A stretch of DNA of 11,705 bases from Thermoflexales bacterium. Its GTDB lineage: Bacteria > Chloroflexota > Anaerolineae > Fen-1058. This document shows positions 6,700 to 11,705 of this stretch, piece after piece. The notes under the pieces are model-generated. The model made no database searches and had not been told where the DNA came from. It saw nothing but the letters and a program-made list of their open reading frames with translations. The stretch lies in the NCBI GenBank assembly GCA_030834835.1, contig JAUQXD010001406.1, positions 1-11,705 of the forward strand. The letters are read 5' to 3'. The position numbers and the translations under genes were made by a program. How positions within the stretch are numbered: position 1 is the stretch's first letter; the number at the start of each line of letters is the position of its first letter.

Positions 6700-8217
6700 T
6701 CAGGGTGCGCCGATGAGGACCGTGCCGACCGGCGCTTCCAGTATGACATTCTTATTGATCGTCATCGGCTCGTTGTAGTCCCCTGTGACGATACTGACGA
6801 TTCCCCCGGCAGCGACGGTATTGATGCCTTCCGCTACCAGATTGAATGGACGAAACACGGTCCCGTCTTCAGTCGTCCAGGGCGGATAGCCTTCATCCAC
6901 ATAACGGACGCTCGCTCCCGGAAAATTGTTGATCGCTGCTGCCAGCGCCGTATGAGTGAACGTCGTGCCGGTATTGTGTCCCGTGGTGCAGGCGGCATCA
7001 AATGTGCCATGCGTGTGGATGGCCACGGCCAGCCGGCTGTCCACCGAGCGCACGGGGCCGCCTGAAGCGCCGCCCGTAATATCAACATCATGCGAAAAGA
7101 TGGTGCCGCTGCGGCCAAACCCGGCGGCGGTGGCCGTCTGCTGCGTCTGGCTGTCCGCGTTGCGCGGCACCGGCGTAGGCGTTGGTATACCGCAGCCTCC
7201 CTGACGGCGTTCTCCGAAGCAGGGCGCCGGGCCGTCCACGCCGTAACCTGTGACGCGCACGGTGAGCGGCTCAGCCTGCGGCAGAATGCGATAAAAAACG
7301 CCGTAACGCTGCACGGGCGTCAGGTTGGTGCCGTTGTTGCGATTGACGCGGAACACTGCCCAATCATCGCCAACGCCGTTGTTGGCCGACATGATGCTGG
7401 CGGCGTTGATCGGAAATTGATCATCCGGCGGCGGTGCATTCATGGTGCCGTCGGCATTGGACGCCGGCACATTGAAGTGCATGGTTGTCATGCTACCGGT
7501 GTTGCAATGACCCGCCGTGAGAAACGCGCCGTTGGAAATGATCCAGCCGGTGCAGCCGATCGGCATGACACGTCCCACGGCTTGATCGGTGGACGCCACT
7601 CGATCGTCTGTGCCGCAGACCATGTTGGGATTGAACTGTGTCATATCCACGGTCCCGCTCGTGGTTGACCATTGCTCCACCCGTGGACGGCGGGAATGCA
7701 GCGGCGCGCCGCCCACCCACTCGCCCACCATGAGCGCCTTCACTTCAAAGAACACCGCCGTGTCCTCCGGCGCAGCCAGCAACTCGATCTTGATCGTATC
7801 GCCGTTGAACATGGCCGATTGGTTGTTCCACGCCGCCAGCGTCGCTGCGTCCAGTTCTTGCACGGCGCCGTCACGCAGCGCCGTCAGGCGCAGGTAACTG
7901 CTATGGCCCAGATCAGTCTTGCCGAACTGGATTTGCAGCCAGGGCGCGTCCAGGCTCTGCACCAACGTGCTGAAGGCGGTCTGCGTTCCATCCAACTCGG
8001 CGGCTGTGTGGCGGCCCGATTCGATCGCGCGCGCTTCGATGTGAAAGGGAACCGGCGCCATCTGCGGCGTGAGTTGGCAGACTGCGGCCTGCGGTAAGTC
8101 GATCGAGAGCGGCGAGGCTGCTACACTCGATCGTTGTTCGGCAGGCGATAGTCCCAGCAGCGCCAGCAGGAGCATCCCGGCCCCGATCAAAACTCGATAA
8201 CGTGTAAAGGTCTTCAT
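6700..8217 (-). CDS. Exported trypsin-like serine protease
   Basis: A 505-residue secreted protease of the chymotrypsin/trypsin fold. It has an N-terminal signal peptide (hydrophobic to about residue 22). Residues about 90-168 form a beta-rich accessory domain (WLQIQFGKTDLG... FFEVKAL). The catalytic domain spans about 190-435, with His237 in FLTAGHC, Asp285 in GDDWAVFRV and Ser385 in TGGASGGPV, so the triad is intact. A PTPTPVP linker-like segment interrupts the catalytic domain near 345-351. After residue 455 the chain continues with about one rung of parallel beta-helix-like sequence (YNEPMTI... VGTVLIGAP) and stops, so the C-terminal module is short or truncated. The start has AAGGTGA overlapping the stop of the upstream gene, 9 bases away. 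It should act outside the cytoplasmic membrane; the substrate is unknown. The repeat protein and the small exported protein in the same unit are natural candidates for substrate or partner, by arrangement only. Confidence 0.92.
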   Translation of the reverse strand: MKTFTRYRVLIGAGMLLLALLGLSPAEQRSSVAASPLSIDLPQAAVCQLTPQMAPVPFHIEARAIESGRHTAAELDGTQTAFSTLVQSLDAPWLQIQFGKTDLGHSSYLRLTALRDGAVQELDAATLAAWNNQSAMFNGDTIKIELLAAPEDTAVFFEVKALMVGEWVGGAPLHSRRPRVEQWSTTSGTVDMTQFNPNMVCGTDDRVASTDQAVGRVMPIGCTGWIISNGAFLTAGHCNTGSMTTMHFNVPASNADGTMNAPPPDDQFPINAASIMSANNGVGDDWAVFRVNRNNGTNLTPVQRYGVFYRILPQAEPLTVRVTGYGVDGPAPCFGERRQGGCGIPTPTPVPRNADSQTQQTATAAGFGRSGTIFSHDVDITGGASGGPVRSVDSRLAVAIHTHGTFDAACTTGHNTGTTFTHTALAAAINNFPGASVRYVDEGYPPWTTEDGTVFRPFNLVAEGINTVAAGGIVSIVTGDYNEPMTINKNVILEAPVGTVLIGAP

Positions 8218-8226
8218 GGCTTCACC

Positions 8227-9558
8227 TTACTGTAAATTCACAATGACGAGCACCAGCCCCTCGCCCTTGTCCAGCCCCGTCAACGCCTTACCGATCACCG
8301 CGCCATATGCCTGCTCGCGATCGCTGGCCTTCATGCAATGTCCCGCAACATTCGAGGTGGTTAGCAAATCGCCAGGCTCAATCGGGGCAGAGTGGGCCTC
8401 GGCCTTGCAGTACACCCGACCGGCGATCGCGACGACCAGATCGCCCTCCAGCGTATCATCCTGGCGCAGCGTCAGGCCCGTATTCACCCCGCCCGCGCCG
8501 CTGACGATGCCTACTACTTTGCCGTCATAGGCCGCGCCGCTCACCTTCAATTTGCCCGGATGATGCGCATCGATCACCATAACAGTTCCTGGCTTAACCG
8601 GCGCTTTATCGGCTGTCGCAAAATGCTCGGCCAGATCGGCCCCGCCTGTGATCTCAACCGACCTGGTCTTGGTGCGCCCGTCAAACCATGCCGCGTAGCC
8701 GCCGTTCGATGCGATACCGTACACGCCCACGCCGCCCGCCGCATCGTTGACGCCGACGACGCCGGCGTGATTGACGTTATGCGACACGCCGCGCACGCCT
8801 TCGTAACTGGCGCTTTCGCCCCACACGCCCACGTAAGTACTGCTACTGCCATACACGCCCGTGGCGCTGGTGCTCTTGCCCCACACGGCAGTTTGGCTGG
8901 CGCTCTCACCATACACGCCGATCCACGAACTGCTCTTGCCGACCACGCCTGCTCCTGACGTACTGCTGCCCCACAGGCCTGTGCCCTTGTTGGAGATGCC
9001 GTACACGCCAAAGCCGCCGGTGGCGCTGGTGTCGCTGCCGTAGATGGCGGAATAGCCATTAGCGCTGCCGTAAGCAACGAAGGGATTGCCGTTAGGCGCA
9101 CGCACGGTCAAGCCGGTTGCGCCCGTTGTGCTGATGATCGCGCCCGGAATTAAACTCATGGCATACGGCACGGCATTCAACGCCACGCGCGGCAGGTTCT
9201 GGTAATCGGCATCGTCCGCGCACTTGGCCTCGGCCTGTAGCCAGCGAGCTTCGCCGCTGAACTTTGCGCCGAAATCCACTTCCACCGCAAACACCCCGTC
9301 GCTGACCGGTACGGGGATCGGCGCGGTGTAGCTGGCCTGTTGCGTTCCCCCCGCGGCAGCATCCCACAACGTGAAGCGCATGTCGCAGGTGCCGTTAAAC
9401 AGAACACCATTCCGCTTGATCTGCGCTTGATGCGTGAACTGCGTCGTGACGGCGGCTTCTGGCGCGTTTGGCTCTCGCCCGGTTTGCGCGGCCACCGTGC
9501 CGGCCAGCACCGCGCACATCACGACCACGATTGCGATCAATAAACGCCTGTGCTTCAT
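8227..9558 (-). CDS. Exported repeat protein (GVYG-type repeats)
   Basis: A 443-residue protein with a signal peptide (to about residue 24). Residues 38-135 form an N-terminal domain (FTHQAQIKRNGVLFNGT... MRFTLWDA... RWLQAEAKC... NAVPYAM) of a kind common in secreted and fibre-like proteins. A glycine-rich repeat region follows at residues 171-281, with GVYG, GVWG or GVVG tetrads exactly every 10 residues from 184 to 257. The C-terminal domain (GADLAEHFATADKAPVKPGT... VVGIVSGAGGV) resembles in layout the autocleavage-type domains of phage tail fibres such as peptidase G2. That resemblance is from memory and no catalytic residues are assigned. GGGAGGA lies just upstream of the start, and the start overlaps the stop of the 69-residue gene as ATGA. 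Likely a surface or secreted fibre-like protein; its function is unknown. Confidence 0.88.
   Translation of the reverse strand: MKHRRLLIAIVVVMCAVLAGTVAAQTGREPNAPEAAVTTQFTHQAQIKRNGVLFNGTCDMRFTLWDAAAGGTQQASYTAPIPVPVSDGVFAVEVDFGAKFSGEARWLQAEAKCADDADYQNLPRVALNAVPYAMSLIPGAIISTTGATGLTVRAPNGNPFVAYGSANGYSAIYGSDTSATGGFGVYGISNKGTGLWGSSTSGAGVVGKSSSWIGVYGESASQTAVWGKSTSATGVYGSSSTYVGVWGESASYEGVRGVSHNVNHAGVVGVNDAAGGVGVYGIASNGGYAAWFDGRTKTRSVEITGGADLAEHFATADKAPVKPGTVMVIDAHHPGKLKVSGAAYDGKVVGIVSGAGGVNTGLTLRQDDTLEGDLVVAIAGRVYCKAEAHSAPIEPGDLLTTSNVAGHCMKASDREQAYGAVIGKALTGLDKGEGLVLVIVNLQ
8788..9009 (-). repeat. 30-bp period coding repeats (10-residue units)
   Basis: Eight successive 10-residue units at residues 184-257 of the exported repeat protein, each opening [GA]-[VL]-[YWVR]-G and mostly continuing with S/T/A-rich residues, e.g. 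GVYGESASQT then AVWGKSTSAT. Less regular copies extend to residues 171 and 281. The DNA has diverged between units, but the protein register has no slips. Such repeats suggest a stacked beta solenoid or fibre shaft. Confidence 0.85.
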
Positions 9559-9764
9559 GGTTCCTCCCTGTGAATTGATTCTGGTTTCATTAGTTCTTGC
9601 TGCTCAATCATCATGCCCGAGTGTTTCGGTTGGGCCTCCAGGCAGCCCTCTTCCGGTGCCCCAGTGCTCTCAACCCCGATCGTGATCGCCCACGTCTCGA
9701 CGGTTATAATCGTCACCGTGCGTCTGATGATGCGCCGGGGCTGAAGTGTTGGTTCGTCAAACAT
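9555..9764 (-). CDS. Small protein of unknown function (69 residues), leads the operon
   Basis: A 69-residue frame starting MFDEPTLQ, with a basic stretch (PRRIIRR) and then a beta-prone TVTIITVETWAITIG segment, followed by an acidic/polar tail ending HREEP. It has no signal peptide or membrane segment. It is considered real because its TGA overlaps the ATG of the next gene as ATGA, typical of translational coupling, and because TATAAC (9772-9777) lies exactly 7 nt before its ATG, a leaderless promoter geometry. The ribosome site of the next gene lies inside its end. From memory, short proteins with a comparable R-V-T-I-x-T-x-E-T-W stretch occur in Chloroflexota, but I cannot name the family. 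It could alternatively be a translated leader or 5' UTR of the operon. Confidence 0.55.
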   Translation of the reverse strand: MFDEPTLQPRRIIRRTVTIITVETWAITIGVESTGAPEEGCLEAQPKHSGMMIEQQELMKPESIHREEP

Positions 9765-9771
9765 GGTTCGT

Positions 9772-9777
9772 GTTATA
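9772..9777 (-). promoter_or_regulatory. -10 element of the exported-protein operon (leaderless)
   Basis: TATAAC on the minus strand, exactly 7 nt before ATG 9764, so transcription would start at or next to the start codon. There is no ribosome site upstream of that ATG. The -35 region is weak and overlaps the 19-bp palindrome (9782-9800), as expected of a repressor- or activator-controlled promoter. Confidence 0.5.
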
Positions 9778-9781
9778 GCAA

Positions 9782-9800
9782 ACCTTTCAGTTCAAAAGGT
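9782..9800. promoter_or_regulatory. 19-bp palindromic operator candidate
   Basis: ACCTTT-CAGTTCA-AAAGGT: 6-bp inverted arms around a 7-bp, partly symmetric centre, in the 82-bp gap between the divergent STAND regulator and exported-protein operon. It sits at the -35 position of the minus-strand promoter. The adjacent HTH regulator is the obvious candidate binder. Confidence 0.45.
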
Positions 9801-9836
9801 GCCATTTTGTGACAGTTTGCGCGCCACAAGGCGAGA

Positions 9837-9842
9837 TATAAT
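9837..9842 (+). promoter_or_regulatory. -10 element of the STAND regulator (leaderless)
   Basis: A perfect TATAAT lies 7 nt before ATG 9850 and 4 nt before ATG 9847. There is no ribosome site upstream of either. The geometry mirrors the minus-strand TATAAC/ATG 9764 arrangement. No good -35 is visible at 17 bp. Confidence 0.55.
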
Positions 9843-9846
9843 CTAA

Positions 9847-11705
9847 ATGATGAAGCGCACCATCGGCCTTGAACCAGAAACCTTCCAGACTTTTGGCGAT
9901 CTGCTGACGTACTTGCGCAAGCAAGCCCGCCTGACGCAAGACGAGTTGGGCCGCGCCGTCGGTTATAGCCGCACGCAGGTTACGCGCCTCGAACGAAATC
10001 AACGCCTGCCCGATCTCGCGTCGGTCGCCGCGTTGTTTATCCCCGCGCTCGATTTGTCGGCCGGGTCGCCGTGGGCGGCACAATTGCTGCACCTCGCGGC
10101 CTCCATTCGAAGCGCACCGGGCAGCGTCACCATCACGCACACGCTGCGGCGCTCGATCGTCGCCACCGAAACGATCGAGACCGTGGCCTCCGCGCAATCT
10201 GGATCAATCACGCACCTGCCCGCGCCGTTGACGCCACTGCTGGGACGCGCGCCGCAACTCGATCAGTTGCGCCCCCTGTTGATCGACCCGGCCGTCCGGC
10301 TGGTGACCTTGCTGGGCCCGCCCGGTGTCGGCAAGACCAGTCTGGCCTTGCAGCTGGCGTGGGATACGTCCGCCCACTTTGCCGATGGCGCCTACTGGAT
10401 CGATCTGTCGCCGATCACGGATCCGGCCCTGGTGCTCGCCGCGCTGCGCGAAGCCCTGGATTTGCCCGAAATATCAGGGGATACGGCGATTGCGTTGACG
10501 CAGCTGCGCGACTTCTTGTGTGAGCGGCAGGTGCTGTTAATCCTTGATAACTTCGAGCAGATCTTACCGGCCGGGGCGCAAGTGGCGCAGTTATTGGAAG
10601 CCGCGCCGCGCTTGACGGTATTGGTCACCAGTCGCAGCCCGCTGCATGTCTACGGCGAACACGAGCGGCAAATGCCGCCGCTGCCGCTGCCGGATCTGGC
10701 ACGGCTGCCGCCCGTGCCAGAGTTGGCGCAGATTCCATCGATCGAGTTGTTCATCGCGCGGGCGCAGGCATTTCAGCCCGATTTTCAGTTGACGCCCGAC
10801 AATGCGTTGGCCGTCGCCGCAAGCGTGGTGCAGCTCGATGGGCTGCCGCTGGCGATCGAATTGGCCGTACCTCAGCTCAAGACGTTGTCGCCGCAAGAAC
10901 TCGCCGCCCGGCTGGTGAATCGGCTGGCGACGTTGACGCATGGTCCACACCATCGATCGACGCGGCAGCAAACGTTGCGCGGCGCGATCGAGTGGAGTAC
11001 TCAACGGTTATCGCTCGATCAACAACGGTTGTTTGCACGCCTGGGCGTCTTCGTCGGCGGGTTCACCGGCGAAGCTGCCGCGGCAGTCTGCGCGAGCGAG
11101 CGATTAATCGATCTGATCGAGGCCAATCTCGTGCACGTGGCCGGTGATCTCAATCACACCCGCCGCTTTACATTGCTGGAAACGCTGCGCGAATATGCCG
11201 TGGAGCAACTCGCGTCGAGCGGCGAAGAACCAGCAGTACGGGCGCGGCACGCGCAGTATTTTCTCAAACTGGCTGAGGCCGCCGAGCCGCAACTCGTGGG
11301 AGCGGAGCAAGCGATGTGGCTTAAGCGGCTCGCCGCCGAACAGGCTAATTTCAATGCGACCTTGAAGTGGGCGCAGGCGGCGGACGAAAATCTGATCGGG
11401 CTGCGGTTAAGCGCAGCCTTGTGGCGTTTCTGGTGGATGCACAGTCACTTGATCGAAGGTCGCCGCTGGTTGACGTACTTCATCGAAGCAGCGACAGACG
11501 ATGGCGCGGAACTCTATCGGGCCAAGGCGTTGCACGGTGCGGGCGTGCTGGCTTATCATCAGGCCGATTATGCTGAGGCCCGTTCGCTGCTCGAAAACAG
11601 TCTCGCGATTTACCACGCCATCGATGATTGGCGCGGCGCGGCGTACGCGCTCAACAGTTTGGGCGTGGTCGCGTCGTACCAGCACCAGTATGCGCAAGCC
11701 GTTGA
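9847..11705 (+). CDS. STAND regulator: HTH, NB-ARC ATPase, TPR (3' end missing)
   Basis: The frame is open from 9847 to the right edge (619 codons), so the C-terminus is outside the window. Residues about 15-65 are a Cro/CI-type helix-turn-helix (LRKQARLTQDELGRAVGYSR... VTRLERNQ). An NB-ARC-like ATPase follows: Walker A GPPGVGKT at 157-164, Walker B LLILDNFEQ with Asp234, TSR at 261-263, GLPLA at 332-336, then a winged-helix segment (LFARLGVFVGGF, about 394-405) and LLETLREYA near 442. TPR-like repeats begin by about residue 555 (YRAKALHGAGVLAYHQADYA; AYALNSLGVVASYQHQYAQA). In STAND proteins the repeats sense a ligand or partner and nucleotide exchange switches the DNA-binding state. The pair ATGATG at 9847 leaves the exact start open; 9850 fits a leaderless transcript best. 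Being divergent from the exported protease operon over a shared palindrome, it probably controls that operon and itself. A defence-type STAND role cannot be excluded but nothing supports it directly. Confidence 0.93.
   Translation, partial: MMKRTIGLEPETFQTFGDLLTYLRKQARLTQDELGRAVGYSRTQVTRLERNQRLPDLASVAALFIPALDLSAGSPWAAQLLHLAASIRSAPGSVTITHTLRRSIVATETIETVASAQSGSITHLPAPLTPLLGRAPQLDQLRPLLIDPAVRLVTLLGPPGVGKTSLALQLAWDTSAHFADGAYWIDLSPITDPALVLAALREALDLPEISGDTAIALTQLRDFLCERQVLLILDNFEQILPAGAQVAQLLEAAPRLTVLVTSRSPLHVYGEHERQMPPLPLPDLARLPPVPELAQIPSIELFIARAQAFQPDFQLTPDNALAVAASVVQLDGLPLAIELAVPQLKTLSPQELAARLVNRLATLTHGPHHRSTRQQTLRGAIEWSTQRLSLDQQRLFARLGVFVGGFTGEAAAAVCASERLIDLIEANLVHVAGDLNHTRRFTLLETLREYAVEQLASSGEEPAVRARHAQYFLKLAEAAEPQLVGAEQAMWLKRLAAEQANFNATLKWAQAADENLIGLRLSAALWRFWWMHSHLIEGRRWLTYFIEAATDDGAELYRAKALHGAGVLAYHQADYAEARSLLENSLAIYHAIDDWRGAAYALNSLGVVASYQHQYAQAV

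Noticed and set aside
8716..9048. CRISPR-like regular spacing in the 8.7-9.0 kb region
   Set aside because: The 30-bp periodicity is fully explained by in-frame 10-residue protein repeats; DNA units are diverged and there are no unique spacers between identical repeats.
10071..10523. 150-residue open frame on the plus strand, and several minus-strand frames between 9787 and 11697
   Set aside because: All overlap the STAND regulator, whose frame is confirmed by ordered Walker A, Walker B, GLPLA and HTH motifs. The others are Arg-rich shadow translations.

Overview
The window looks like a chromosomal stretch from a GC-rich bacterium, most likely a Chloroflexota (Anaerolineae-like) member. That placement is inference from style, not from a marker gene. 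The hints are secreted proteins with a PTPTPVP-type linker, a small exported protein ending in a YLPLMLR tail, a helix-turn-helix/NB-ARC/TPR (STAND) regulator, a WYL regulator and a heterodimeric ABC exporter. CGATCG is strongly over-represented (27 sites counted by eye).

Layout: (1) 1-3008, plus strand: two overlapping ABC exporter half-transporter genes. The first is cut by the left edge. Their nucleotide-binding domains are complementary: one carries the degenerate catalytic residues (Asp for Glu, Gln for His) and the other the altered signature LSQGQ, as expected of an asymmetric heterodimer. A strong hairpin terminator follows. (2) 3085-4295: a structured, accessory-looking region. It has a large inverted repeat (3151-3249) and one AT-richer minus-strand gene for a membrane-anchored protein of unknown function (3296-3982). 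The gene is bracketed by perfect 13-bp inverted sequences containing GTTGGGC/GCCCAAC, which resemble integron attC core sites. Beyond it lie a short plus-strand reading-frame tail, probably a gene remnant, and a second hairpin of the terminator family. (3) 4295-6296: a minus-strand YafY-type HTH-WYL regulator divergent from a plus-strand alpha/beta hydrolase, with two tandem hairpins and a promoter candidate between them. The third hairpin of the family follows the hydrolase. (4) 6392-9764, minus strand: a tightly packed four-gene unit consisting of a 69-residue small protein, an exported protein with exact 10-residue GVYG-type repeats, an exported trypsin-like protease and a 98-residue exported protein. 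(5) 9847-11705, plus strand: a STAND regulator (HTH, NB-ARC ATPase, TPR) that runs off the right edge, divergent from region 4.

The main candidate system is regions 4 and 5. A STAND regulator and an exported protease/repeat-protein operon diverge from an 82-bp gap with a 19-bp palindrome. Each side has a -10-like hexamer exactly 7 nt from an ATG, which suggests leaderless transcripts on both sides. Other notable items are the terminator family with compensatory stem changes and the cassette-like insert in region 2. Functional links between genes are inferred from arrangement only.
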